The notes: generated from the sequence alone by a model not told the origin. 64,000 bases of DNA from Vespa crabro (GCF_910589235.1 NC_060978.1:352087-416086), one strand, 5' to 3'; positions 34,521 through 46,147 are shown, counted from the first letter of the stretch. Numbers and translations are program-made.

Positions 34521-34894
34521 CCTCTCCTTCTCTTTGTCCTCTCTCTCTCTCTCTTTCTCTCTCTTCGTCCAGGACTTCTTACCCTCTCTGCGAGTTTCTT
34601 CCTCCCCCTCTCTTTTCGCTTCTCCTACCAGGGTCTTTCGAGGCCGAGCGTGACGCTGACAGAATTACGCTCGGGCCCTGCTTCCACTCTCTTCTATGGC
34701 TCGCCATAAATATCAACGGTGACGTTTCGGGGTGGAGAAAAAAAGAAACTAGCTGCTGGGAAGCATGGATGACCTCCGTCTACGAAACGGCACCGAGAGC
34801 TATCGCGAGTCAGCTACTACTGTTCGTCTTTCCTGTAGGACGAAGATTCACGGAGCATTTCGTTGATTGGGGACATCTCGGTTATCAAGCTTAG
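34424..34894 (+). other. unrecognised 156-codon open frame
   Basis: An ATG-started frame of 156 codons. Residues 1-34 are non-repetitive, about 35-70 are Ser/Leu-rich from a TC microsatellite, and 71-156 are non-repetitive with several Trp and a Cys. I recognise no domain. Both flanks of the repeat are open in the same frame, which is mildly unusual, but local GC-richness lowers stop frequency. Chance or a lineage-specific exon are both possible. Confidence 0.12.
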
Positions 34895-35153
34895 CTACGT
34901 GGAAGAGAACGGACCATGTGTGTACTAAGCTTGACGTTCAATGTCGCGGCAAATTTCGAGGTAACTCTTCGCAATGAGAGCTTACGATACGACTCCTCCG
35001 TGTTGGCCTTCTTCAAGGCCGAATGTCTGGTCAGTATCCTCCAGACGAAAGAGATATCTTATTTCTTTATTTCTCTTTTTCCTCTCTTTTTGTTCTTTTT
35101 GTCTTTTCTTTTGCTTTCTTCCAGGCTGATATTAAGCTTGACTTTTATCGCAT

Positions 35154-35154
<1 letters not shown>

Positions 35155-35187
<33 letters not shown>

Positions 35188-35205
35188 AAAAGAAAGAAAA
35201 AAAAA
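35155..35205 (+). repeat. poly-A run
   Basis: A run of 31 A bases at 35155-35185, followed by GAAA-rich sequence. Confidence 0.95.
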
Positions 35206-37280
35206 AGATATTGATATTTGACGTAGCGACAAATTCAACGGACAAAATGAAATTATAAAATGACAGAATATTGTTTATATGTATTTGGAAAAAGTCGATC
35301 GAATATGTTGGAAACTGATCATTAAGAGTTTGGACTAGCAATCAATCGAATTAGCATTAATTCGTATTTCAATTAATATTTTCAAGGCCCAGACGAGTTC
35401 GAGGAGTCGAATGAGTGCTTTGCATATTGCTCGATGTGTCAGCGGATGCTAGCCATGAACAGAGAGAGGAGGACATCCCTCCGTGTTGATTCTCCGAATC
35501 ATTAAGACTACGACCTTCGTCGTCGTCGTCGTCGTCGTCGTGTGTGCCACGGGCTTTGTGGTGTATATAACTCTTTTCTCTATCGATCACGCAGCATCGT
35601 CTCTTGAAACTCCAAGGAGAAAGAATAAAGAAAGGAGAAAAAAGAACGAGAAAAAGGAGAGCGAAAACCCAATGCTTATCGATAATCTTGAGCCGAGTGG
35701 GTTCGCCAGGTAAACGCCGAAACTTCTTCCTCGTAGGACACGAACTTTCGAACTTGTTCTCAACGTCGAATCACATCTGAGAACGCCTAAGAGTACCTTT
35801 GATATTTCTTACGAACGAAAAGAAAAATATTTTCGCTTTGGATTCGACAGAGAAGACGGTTTTCTCCTTTTTTCTCCTTTTCTTTTTCCTTTTTTTTATT
35901 TTCTTTTTTTTCATTTTTTTTTTATTTTTTTTATTTTTTTTTTATTTTTTTTCTTTCTTTTTTTTTTTCTTTAAGGACCCGAACGTCTCAATAAGAAATT
36001 ATTATTAATTAAAAAGCCGAAACGATACCTTAGATCAGCCTTTCCCCAAACTTTTCCTATAACGGTAGACTTCACGAAAGTTATGAAATTTTAATGGAAT
36101 ACCTTCGGTTACTTTATAGAATAGATGTAGATGTAGTATTAATAATAAATAAATTTTGTCTTGTAAATATAAGGAATTAAGAATATTTATATTGAAATTT
36201 GAACGATGTAAAACAAAACGCGTGAAAATAATAAAACAATATTTAATTTCTCAATTTTTTTTCTCGAGCAACGTCAGTTCTTCTTTTTTTTTTTTTCTTT
36301 TTTTTTCGCGGAATATAATTTGGGTAATGTTGCCTCGGATACTTTAATCACGATAATCCTTTCAGCTGACAAATTGAAAATAACTAAGTCCGTAAAGATA
36401 ATTTACGTCGTGTCAGATAATGTACATACATGTATATATACGATTTATCTTATAAAATATTTGTTACATCTTCACGCGAAGATATCGATAACGAATCCGG
36501 GATCTTTCTTAAGATGTCGATGACAACGACGACAGGGTCTTCGATTTTATCCTTAGAATATACCTTTCGTAGGTATCATAATTTCTACGTCGAGTATAAA
36601 TCCTCTTCAGTCTGGTACCTACCTACGTCCAATAAGTTTACTTTGAGCCGCAAGGGAAATGTATTGCTCGCCATTAACGAGTGGACTTTTACAATGAACG
36701 TTCGCCGACCGAGAAGCACGTTCTACATTTTTCAAGATTATCGTTGATAACGAGACTAAGTCGGCCGAATATGCGAGGACTCAGAGGGGAGATATCTGTT
36801 TTTTCTTTTATTCCTTTTTTTCTCCCCCTTCTCTTTTTTATCTTTTTTTCTTTTACTTTTTTATTTTTGTATTTCTTTCTTTTTTCTTCTTTTTTTTTTT
36901 TTTTTTTTGTATTTTTTAAACGAAGAATATCATATCGAATGATTCGATAGAAGTATCCGCGAATAATCTTTTCTACTAGGGTATCAATGGGAAGGAGGGT
37001 TCTCTCATTTTCAGAGATTCTTTCGAAATTGGCTTCGCCGTCATAGCTCGTTAGAGAAAGAGAAAGAGATAGAACAGGACGCGTCCGAGCTTATGGTATG
37101 CCGTTGAATAAGCGACAATTTGTATGACAATTGCTCCGATGGTCGTCTGGTGCATTGTGCCGGCATGTGAAAATATGGACGTAGGCACGTCGTATCCCAC
37201 TGCGACGGGACTCTCTCTCTCTCTCTCTTTCTCTCTCTCGAGTGCAAGTAGCTAAAGAGAGCGTTGTATAAAGAATAGAA
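35206..37280. other. AT-rich non-coding DNA with T-rich tracts
   Basis: (GTC)n of about 8 units at 35517-35540. Very T-rich blocks lie at 35862-35972 and 36798-36915. Unique sequence elsewhere. Several short open frames, all unrecognised. Confidence 0.45.
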
Positions 37281-37284
37281 TAAA

Positions 37285-37405
37285 AGGAGGAGGAGGAGGA
37301 GGAGGAGGAAGAGGAGGAGGAAGAGAAGGAAGAAGACGACGACGACGACGACGAAGAAGAAGAACACAACGTAGAAGACGAAGTAGAAGGAAAAGGAAAA
37401 TGAGT
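37285..37405. repeat. purine-rich trinucleotide tract
   Basis: (GGA)n at about 37287-37310, GAA/GGA mixtures, then (GAC)n of about 7 units at 37335-37354 and GAA units. Confidence 0.93.
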
Positions 37406-37599
37406 AGATAGAGAGAGAAGAGCAAGAGAGAAAGATAGAGAAAGGTTGCTCGAGAGATCACGATCCATGGAGCAAAAGCAAAGGTCGATCCGTGCTGCAC
37501 GGTTGTGCACGACTACACGACGGTAGGAGCAGCAACGTTTATTAGAAGCGGAGGAAGCGCCTCTGTGACAAATGGCGTGCTTTCATTGTTGCGCGCGGA

Positions 37600-37627
37600 C
37601 CCCCGGGCCCGTAGCTCTCTTTCACTA

Positions 37628-37658
<31 letters not shown>

Positions 37659-37784
37659 GTTCACCCTCTGTTTCTGTCTCTATCTATCTTACGTAAGGGC
37701 CCCTCGTAAATTCGAGTTCCATGGTGACGGACGGAAATCGGATCGTGGTTTTTACGGTTAAGACGATTGTTGAATGTTCTGTTC

Positions 37785-37823
<39 letters not shown>

Positions 37824-38200
37824 CTCTCTTTACACTCGTTCATAAATCAGTATCGTTTTCCTTCGATTCGTTGAGTGAATGATTTACAAGAAAAATTACT
37901 ACGATTGGCTAGTGTATTCGTTGAAGGAAATAAATTCAAAATCGGTAAGGAACTAAGTGGGACGATGGAGATTTTTGAAAAGTTTCTGAAATAAGAGTTC
38001 GTTAAAAGAGTAAGAACGCGTCCGTCAATCGGTCCAGCTTGGTAAAAACGAGGGGAGCTCAAGATGGCCGCCTGGGAGCGTACATACGGGGCCCCTGCTT
38101 CGCCAGCATCACCGACTTAGCATAAATCACTCCCGCTCTCTATCTTTATCTCTCTCTCTCCCTCTTTCTCTCTTTCTCTCTTTCGTTCTCGCTCCTGCCT
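37600..38200. other. unique DNA between TC tracts
   Basis: TC tracts at about 37630-37658, 37788-37830 and 38138-38182. The unique DNA between them holds no recognised exon. Confidence 0.45.
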
Positions 38201-38204
38201 TTCG

Positions 38205-38395
38205 TCCGCTAGCTAGCTAGCTGTAACCGGCTGCAGAAACGCGAGCGCACCGCAAATACGGGTTTGTCTTTACGTCTATGCACCTCGGCGTGTCTTGCTT
38301 TGCGACTATGATCGCGCACTCTGCGGTTTGTCCAACCGGGTGGCCCATCAACAACTCGAACATTTTTTTCGATTATTACAATGGCTCCGATCAAA
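38205..38395. promoter_or_regulatory. unique island with paired Runt and Sox-type motifs
   Basis: After a short (CTAG)n palindromic run (38209-38222), the segment carries ACCGCA (38249-38254) and TGCGGTT (38322-38328), two opposed Runt-domain core sites, and ACAATGG at 38378-38384, an exact Sox consensus. A minus-strand frame here opens with TTG and is unrecognised. The motif cluster is seen; enhancer function is inference. Confidence 0.22.
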
Positions 38396-38584
38396 AGATA
38401 GACACGCGTGCCTTTTACGTATACTCTTACTAGATTTAACTTATTAGGAGTTATTGTTCTATCTTTCTCTCAATAAACTCTAATAATTACTTTTTATATT
38501 TATTAACTTGAAATATTCTTAATCACTTACGAATATTCATGTCACCTGTATTATCATGTCCGGTTCTCGTTCTTTCTTCCTTTT

Positions 38585-38587
<3 letters not shown>

Positions 38588-38644
<57 letters not shown>

Positions 38645-38650
38645 ACTCTA
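38588..38650. repeat. (TC)n microsatellite
   Basis: Pure TC at about 38590-38635. Confidence 0.96.
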
Positions 38651-38902
38651 TTTGTCACGTCCCATTTGAGTAACGTTTTAGATAAAAGCGTTACGGTTTT
38701 TAATTGAAATGAGTATTAACGATGACGAGATAGAAGGATAGAACGGAAAGAGGTCTTCTTGTCCTATTACTTTAAATTCTTCGTCCTCTTCCTCCTTCTT
38801 TACATATCGGCGCATCGATGTTTGGCTTACTACGGATTACAAGGAAGCTCTCGTACGTGGGACGAACGTAAGCTTATTATTCATACTTCTTTTTTCCCTT
38901 CC

Positions 38903-38904
<2 letters not shown>

Positions 38905-38953
<49 letters not shown>

Positions 38954-38958
38954 CTCAG
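38905..38958. repeat. (TC)n microsatellite
   Basis: Pure TC at about 38908-38947. Confidence 0.95.
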
Positions 38959-39223
38959 CTCTCGTCTACATCTGATAGAAGGAATGAAAGAGACTCGAGA
39001 AAAGAAAAGAGAATGTTGGGGGACGAAGAGGTTAAAGTCCGTTACCTACGAAAGACCGTAATACTAGTAGGTAGTACATTCTTCTTTTCTTCATGTTCGA
39101 GGAGACTCAACCAGATTCTCTTCGTTGTCGATGAAATCCTTGAAGACACGTATCCTTGAAGATAGCTATCTGACTATACACTTTTGTAATCGAAGATATA
39201 TTAGGTATATCATATATATACAC

Positions 39224-39225
<2 letters not shown>

Positions 39226-39273
<48 letters not shown>
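39226..39273. repeat. (TA)n microsatellite
   Basis: Pure TA array of about 47 bases. Confidence 0.97.
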
Positions 39274-39275
<2 letters not shown>

Positions 39276-40200
39276 CATGAGAAAATTTGAACGGTCATAG
39301 ACATTTTTTCATTTGTCTTATCTAAGATAGAAAGGAAAGAAATAAAGAAATAAATAAAGAATGATACTCGACACTAGGGTGGGTCCGATAATCGCACGTC
39401 TAGGATCGATGAAAGCTAGGATTCTCTCTCTCTCTGTCTCTTTCTCTCTCTCTTGTACTTACGAAGAAGAGATACTATTTCAAAGTATCAAACACTACAA
39501 ACCGCGACTCAGTCAGTGGTAGAATGCAAACGTATCAATTACGCAATGGTGCAATCGTGATTGCGCAAGATCAACGCTCTACCGTAAAGAGAAAGAGATA
39601 TCAAGAAAAAGAGAGAGAGAGAGAGGGAGAAAGAGAGACACAGAAAGGAAGAGAAAGAGAGAGAAATGATCGAAAGAAGCAAGGGAGGGTCGATCAATCA
39701 AGAGAATTGATCTCGGTGGCAAGTCTGCACTTGCCATGCTTGCTCACGATCGGGCAACCTGAAATATGTCGGACGTAAGAATTGATTTCGTGGAACGTGC
39801 GCCGCGCTGTCCGTCGCGCCTTCCTTCGGATCCCGCAGTGCCGTTGACACGCACGATCACTCCTCTCAGTTTCCTCCTTCGCAAGTCTTCTGTCGCTCTC
39901 TCTCTCTCTCTCTCTTTCCCTCTTTCTCTCTCTCTCTCTTCCCTCTTCGAAAACGTGAATGTACGAACGAAAGAACGAACGAAAGAGTACTATACTCCAT
40001 GATAGTCCTCTCTGTGATATTTCCTACTTCGTCTCAGGGAAAACCGTACTATAACAAAATGTTCTCCATGACTCTGAGAAAATTCAGGGTCGAAGAGGAA
40101 GAATTTAGGTGAACGTGGACAACGAAGGGAGAAGATCGAAGGAAGGAAGGAAGAAGACGGAAGACAGTATTAAGGAATAGATCCACTGTTTCTTCTTGCG
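39274..40200. other. unique DNA with short GA and TC runs
   Basis: TC run at 39422-39453, GA-rich purines at 39585-39665 and TC run at 39896-39945. Unique DNA otherwise; no recognised exon. Confidence 0.45.
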
Positions 40201-40234
40201 TTTGTAACGCTCGAGAAAGAGAGAGAAAAAGACA

Positions 40235-40242
40235 AATGTGTG

Positions 40243-40321
<79 letters not shown>

Positions 40322-40330
40322 AGGAAGAGC
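40235..40330. repeat. compound (TA)n-(GA)n microsatellite
   Basis: A TA array (40249-40282) passes without a break into a GA array (40282-40314), then GGGA units. Confidence 0.97.
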
Positions 40331-40489
40331 TGGAGGGAGAAATCGGCAAAAGGGGTTGGGCGAACAGAGCAAACGGACAGGTCGCTTATTTATGGCGACC
40401 ATACTTCAGATATATGAACTGGTTCCCGTCGAAAGTTCGGGACGCCGCGTCTTTCCAGTTGAAAATGTATAGAGAGGTGTCCCGCCGTT

Positions 40490-40585
40490 CGCCTTCTTCT
40501 TCTCTTTCCCCTTCTCCTCCTCCTCCTCCTTCTTCTTCTTCTTTTCCTCTTCCTTCTTTTTTATCTTCTTCTTCTTTTATTCTGG
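40490..40585. repeat. (TTC/CTC)n pyrimidine tract
   Basis: Mixed TTC and CTC triplets, nearly all pyrimidine. Confidence 0.9.
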
Positions 40586-40713
40586 AAAGATTTGCGAAGG
40601 GTCACTCTCCATGCAATATCATACGAGCTTAATTTCTTCTTCTTTCGGACGTCTGAAAAGTGGTGATCGTACTATGCTCACTTCTTCAAAAAAAGTGGAT
40701 GACTTCATCTCTC

Positions 40714-40719
<6 letters not shown>

Positions 40720-40755
<36 letters not shown>

Positions 40756-40770
40756 TCTCTCTCTCTGACT
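40720..40770. repeat. (TC)n microsatellite
   Basis: TC and TTTC units, purest at about 40723-40748. Confidence 0.93.
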
Positions 40771-40820
40771 TTCATAGGTACCCATCTACCTAAATGGAAA
40801 GAGAGGCAGAACATAGATCT

Positions 40821-40857
40821 AAGTGAATAGTTTCTCGTATAGAGAAACTATTCACTT
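40821..40857. repeat. perfect 16-base-pair inverted repeat with 5-base loop
   Basis: Arms 40821-40836 and 40842-40857 are exact reverse complements with loop GTATA. The stem is not made of simple-sequence units. It is too short for a typical microRNA precursor; cruciform, a structured RNA element or a palindromic binding site are alternatives. Confidence 0.9.
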
Positions 40858-40869
40858 TTGACTTATCGC

Positions 40870-41940
40870 CTTTCTTTCCATCGCGATCGCGACGTAATCG
40901 TCGAAACCATCATTGTCGTTCGTCGTTCACCGACGACGTTAGCTAATAATGACATCGTAATCTTCGTTTGCCGAGAGTCGTTTGTAACGTCGTCATTTCT
41001 ATCCCGCGGCGGTTATACCAACGAGCCAGTCACGATCCGAGGGATTTAACCTTTTGTACGGTTTTCTTCGAGCGAGCTTATAAACTCCTCCCTTGCTCGG
41101 TTAACCCGTTCCATCGGAACGTCTCTCGGCCGTGACTCGAAGCGGATTAGCCGAGAAGACTTGTTCGAACTCGTGGATTTTTTTCTAAGAGAGGAAGCAT
41201 TTTAAACCATATTCTTATTTTCTACTATGTGATCGCTTTTTAATAAACGATACGATAGATTCGTGACTCTCCTCTTATAACTACCTACATATATTAGCAT
41301 AAACTTTTATCGCTCAGAGGTGTTCCAAGGGGCGCGTGAACGTGAGAGAGGAAGGAAGACAGACAGATAGAAAGAGAGAGAGAGAGAGAGAGAGAGATCC
41401 GGTCTCTTATCGAGTCCTAGGTAAAGAGCTGGATACTTCTTTTTGTTCTGAGAGAGAACGGTTAAGATGAACGAGTGAGAGTGAGAGAGAGAGAGAGGGA
41501 GAGAGAGAGAGAGAGAGAGAAGAGGAACGCTTTGTCCCCCGCCGGCACCCCGCTTTGTCGTGGCCCGAGCTAATTTATATTTATCCGCTCGTTCGATACC
41601 CGCGCGGGATCCCGCAGGCCGTTTCCGATATTCGTAGCTATGCACACGTAAGAGAGGAGGAGAGTCCTCGAGAGGGCACGAGGGGCGGGCGGGCGGTTGG
41701 TAGAGAAACTTCGAAGGGTGGAGAGATAGAAGAAAAAGAGAGCGAGATAGACGGAAAGGAGGAGAACCGATGGAGTAGATAAATAGATGGATGGGCAATA
41801 TTATAACTCACCGGCTGTCATCCTGTACGGCCGAGTCAGGCTGCTAATCAGACCCTGGCTCGCTCTCGCCCCTCGACCGACCCTTCACGAAAAATGGATT
41901 TATTGCCGTTCGCCTCGACTTCGGCACGCTATCGAGCTCT
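40870..41940. other. unique CpG-containing DNA with GA tracts
   Basis: Unique sequence at 40870-41300. GA tracts at 41369-41398 and 41477-41522. A CpG-rich part at 41530-41700 includes a quadruplex motif. A repeat-free segment at 41790-41940 carries TTTATTGCCG at 41899-41908. No recognised exon. Confidence 0.4.
41670..41695 (+). other. G-quadruplex motif
   Basis: Runs GGG (41674-41676), GGGG (41682-41685), GGG (41687-41689) and GGG (41691-41693) with loops of 5, 1 and 1 bases. Confidence 0.75.
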
Positions 41941-41997
41941 CTGATCCGTAGAATGTAACCATCGTCGTCGTACTATTCGCGTCGGTTCTTCCTATAC

Positions 41998-42068
41998 CTA
42001 CCACCACCACCATCACTACCACCACCACCGCCACCACCACCACCACCACCACCACCACCACCACCATT
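41998..42068. repeat. (CCA)n microsatellite
   Basis: About 22 CCA triplets with a few CAT, CGC and TAC variants. Confidence 0.96.
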
Positions 42069-42950
42069 ACTACCAGCCTACCCATCTTCTCTTTCCTCTA
42101 CCTTTTTCCATCCCTCTCGTTCACCCCGTATAAACGCCTCTCAGAGAGCGTCTTTCAGATTCAATGTCTCGTAAAACTCTACGCCCAAAATTGCGCCGAG
42201 TCGGGACTCGGCGAAAGCTCGACTACTACACTACTAACGCTTACGCGGTAGAACGACGATCCTTCCGCATCCAACCGTTTGCCAACTCTTATTCCGCGGT
42301 CCCCTTTTGTCGCAGGAGTTTGTCGTAATTGGAAACGAAGGGACGTTATTTCGCACGAACCGTTCCTATATTTTCATTTCCCCAAGATTTTCCTTACTTC
42401 CTTCCTTCCTTCCTCATCTTCTAACTCCTATTCGTACGTCGATGCAACCTTAAAATCCTATATATTTCCTTGCATCACGTGAAAATCCCTTTAAACTTTC
42501 GTGGTTATCGTTTATTTTTATTTCTCTCTGTTTCTTTTTTCTTTTGTTCGTGGATTTTTTTTTTCTTTTTTTTTTTACCGCGTTATTCGAGATATTATGT
42601 AGACTCGATGAAAAATTAATGTCAAGCGAATTGTGACGTTAGTAGGAGCCACTCGCCTAATCGATCTATAAAAGGCATTTCATCCTCACGATATTGTTTT
42701 AGAAAATCGAATAGTATTGACGATCGATATTGAATTGAAAGTAACATCGAACGAGTAGCAATGATCGATAATAAATCGCTTTATGCATTTTTACTACTTC
42801 GATCTTTTTTCTTGTTTTTTTTTCTTTTTTTTTTTTGGTTTTTTTTTCCAATGAATATTGAGAGGAGAGTTGACGAGACCGACAGTATGTCCGTCGAGCT
42901 GCAACACGTAAACATGCAGGTGCTACCACACAGAGCTGCCATACTGTATA
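42069..42950. other. unique non-coding DNA
   Basis: Mixed unique sequence with T-rich low complexity at 42525-42580 and 42800-42850. No recognised exon. Confidence 0.45.
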
Positions 42951-42954
<4 letters not shown>

Positions 42955-43002
<48 letters not shown>

Positions 43003-43029
43003 GTTAGCGTGCGCGCGCGCGCGCGCGCG
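42955..43029. repeat. (GA)n microsatellite followed by (CG)n tract
   Basis: GA array at about 42957-42991, then AG-rich sequence, then alternating GC at 43011-43029 (about nine CG units). Pure CG dinucleotide arrays are rare and are the strongest Z-DNA-forming sequence type. Confidence 0.95.
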
Positions 43030-43171
43030 TGGGCAGACACCGCCCGCTTCATTCTTCCTCTTACGACATATTTCGGGCCCGGCTCTATCACTCCCTCCTT
43101 ATTCTTCTGTCTGATTATGATTTATGCTTATAAATAACGCAGTTAAAAAGAAAAGAAAAAAGAAAAAAGAA

Positions 43172-43390
43172 TTATCTTATTAATAATTTCCACATAGAAT
43201 CGAGGCTCGACGAGCTTGCAATAAACGCATTTGAATACCGTAAGTATGTCTTCGTAATTGATTCATTGTCCATTGGCAGAATGACGTCATCGGCGAATAA
43301 TTTATACGCTACAACAGATTCCTCAAAGTTATTTTTAAACGTTTCAATGTTTGATATCACTGTATTAAATATATTAGAATCTATATCCAC
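43172..43390 (-). other. short open frame with a FADD motif (possible reverse-transcriptase relic)
   Basis: A 72-codon minus-strand frame opening with GTG contains the residues LFADDVIL at about 30-37. The F/Y-A-D-D box is the catalytic core of non-LTR retrotransposon reverse transcriptases. The residues around it match no family that I can name, the frame stops after about 35 further residues, and no second motif is visible. A four-residue match is expected by chance about once in a window this size, so the call is weak. Confidence 0.12.
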
Positions 43391-43399
43391 ATGTGTCTA

Positions 43400-44085
43400 T
43401 ATTCATATATGTGTCTCTTTGTTTCTCTTTCTTTCTTTCTGTTTTTCTTTCTATTTCTTCTTTTTCTTTTCTTTTATTTTATACAAATCAGTTTGCCCCA
43501 ATTGATTTAGTTCAAAGAAGGGTATTTAGTTTATTTACAAAATAATCCACTTTGCTTCGTGATGATACCTGGACGAAAATCAAAGTGCCACCCGTGGATC
43601 GCAATTGCCTGTTTACAGTCTTTTATTCTCTTCCTTTTTTTATTTTATGTTATTTTATTCTTTTCTTTCCTTTTCTTTTCTTTCTTTCTTTATTTAGTCC
43701 CTCTAACAAGAATCGCATGTGGGTGCACGTGGATGTGTTCCATTTTCATCGAGAACGCGCTGCTGGGTTGTGCTTTCACCGAACAGTAGTAACGCGAAGA
43801 GTCGATCGACTAAGGGAAGAAAAAGAGATCAAAATCCAATGAGAACCGATGCATCAAGCAAACCAAGACACTTGGCTCTGCATGCTGTGCATAGATCATG
43901 TCGACCTCGTTCCTGTCGGACGACCGACCAACGAAACGTTGAGTAGCAAAACGTGCTGGGGGAAGGTGTCTAACACTTTACAAAGAGTGGGGAGAAAGAT
44001 AGATAGATAGATAAAGAGAGAGGGAAATAGAGAGAGAGGGAGGGAGAGAGAGAGAAAGAGTGACCAATTCTGCACATTCCATATC

Positions 44086-44088
<3 letters not shown>
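43400..44088. other. unique DNA with T-rich and purine patches
   Basis: TTTC-rich at 43415-43480 and 43620-43695, purine-rich with GATA units at 43985-44060. No recognised exon. Confidence 0.45.

Positions 44089-44138
<50 letters not shown>
44089..44138. repeat. (TC)n microsatellite
   Basis: Pure TC at about 44091-44133. Confidence 0.96.
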
Positions 44139-44233
44139 ACTCCTACTTGTACGTTTCGTAGAGCGTCACAGATGTACAAAGCAAACGAGATAGACGCTAA
44201 GAGAACGTTGTGTCTCAGACTTGGATTACTGCT

Positions 44234-44244
44234 TCTCTCTCTCT

Positions 44245-44288
<44 letters not shown>
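44234..44288. repeat. (TC)n microsatellite
   Basis: TC with one TTTATC interruption near 44243, pure at about 44249-44287. Confidence 0.95.
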
Positions 44289-44291
<3 letters not shown>

Positions 44292-44520
44292 TGTTTTTTC
44301 AACGAGATTTATTACCAAACTCCTAATGCTTCAAGAGCTGAGAGTAGGGTTGGCGTCGTCCCTTCCCACACTTTCTTTCAACTTGTCCTATCGCCACCGT
44401 CCTCTTCCTAGTCTTTCTTCTTCATCTCTTCCTTTTTCGTAGTTCTTTTCGTAGTCCTTCTCTCAAAAAACATCTTCACCGACAACATAAGTACAACCAT
44501 TTCATCGTAACTTTTCTTCT

Positions 44521-44532
44521 TCTCTCTCTCTC

Positions 44533-44613
<81 letters not shown>
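44521..44613. repeat. longest (TC)n microsatellite in the window
   Basis: About 93 bases of TC with a single CGC interruption near 44545. Confidence 0.98.
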
Positions 44614-44615
<2 letters not shown>

Positions 44616-45156
44616 TTTCCTCTCTCGGATAATTTTTTCGAATAAGTAAGTAATACTACAGTTTGATTTACATTTTTATGTCGTTAATGAGGACGAGTAG
44701 AATCGATTTGCCGACGATCGATGAAAGTCGACGAGATTCCTCTTCTCTCTCTTTCTCTCTCCCTTTCTCTCTCATTCTCTCTCATGGAGCCGTTAAAAGT
44801 CCCACATTCGTTTCTCATTTCTTTTACGTCTTATTCCATATATCATTCGTTTTTAATGACGTGGACTTAACGATGACGGATTTCATGGATAAACAATCCA
44901 ATAAATCGCATCGATCTTGATCTATCCTCATTACGTTTCCCGTCATTATAACGTTTTTTACGATTTAATTGATTCCGTATACTGACGTTTATTTTTCTTT
45001 TTCTTCCTCCTTTTTTTATTTGTTATATCTAATAATCATCAAATTAAAAGTATCGAAGAGATCTACGACGCAAAAATTTTTCCTACGACAAAGATATCTT
45101 CAACATTCTATACCCACATATTTCGCCTGTATGAGAATATTGAAATCCCATAGGGG

Positions 45157-45160
<4 letters not shown>
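44614..45160. other. AT-rich unique non-coding DNA
   Basis: A TC-rich run at 44740-44785 and T-rich sequence near 44990-45020. No recognised exon. Confidence 0.45.
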
Positions 45161-45208
<48 letters not shown>

Positions 45209-45236
45209 GTATGTATATATACATATATATATACGT
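45160..45236. repeat. (TA)n-rich array
   Basis: A short A run, then a pure TA array at about 45165-45202, then TGTA/CATA variants. Confidence 0.96.
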
Positions 45237-45879
45237 TCATAGTTAAGATTGAGCAACGATGTTCGATTTAATGTACCATGTTATCGTACCTATGATCATT
45301 AATTATTATCTGACGTATAAAAAATACTTAATGTGTTTAAAGCGTAGTCTCGTCTACAGGGGTTCCATATAACTTCTTGCTAGAACTACTCGCGTCTTAT
45401 ACTCTCTTAATAACGGAATCCAAAGATTCCGATCATCTTTATAGATATATACATACCATTGGTATATATATATATGTATATATATTTATATATACACATT
45501 TTGGCCTTATTCACGCTTCTCTTCTTGGTCAAGCGAAGTGCCGGAGCGCGGAAGCTGCACCTGGCACGAGGAGCCAGCAAAGAGATGGTCAGGGGGAGGG
45601 AAGGGAAAGAAATAGATGCATAAGTTGAGATTGGTGTGTGCGTACGTGCGCGCACGCCCGCGTTCTCTCGGTCGTTCGTTCGCAAGAGAGAGAGAGAGAA
45701 AGATATATAAGATCTTTCGACTAAAGAACGAAAAGGATGAGTAGGATGAAGGTAGTAGAAGTAGAAGACGGATGGACGGGCGAGCCGTGACGGAGACGTG
45801 CGGACGAGAAGAAGACGAGCGACGTCGAAGTTGAAGCTCGCTTGGTATGAGAGACGTTGGACCGGCGGAGCAACACACC

Positions 45880-46147
45880 AAGGTAGAGAAAAGATAGAGA
45901 AGTGAAGAGATGAGAAAAGGAGAGGGAGAGGAGAAGTCGTGGAAAGGGAAGAAGATCTCTTCGGCGGAGGGGAAGTGAGTTCGATGAAGGGAGAAAAAGA
46001 GAGAGAGAGAGAGAAAAGATCAGAAGGAAAGAGAAAGAAGTGAAGCGAAGGAGGAGATAAAGAAGAAATAGAAGAAGAAGAAGGAGAAAGAGAAGAAGAG
46101 GAGGAAGAGAAAGATGAAGAGAAACGTACAAAGATTTCGCGATGGAG

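Noticed and set aside
43172..43390. Calling a retrotransposon at the FADD box
   Set aside because: Only one four-residue motif matches, neighbouring reverse-transcriptase motifs are absent and chance expectation is about one per window.
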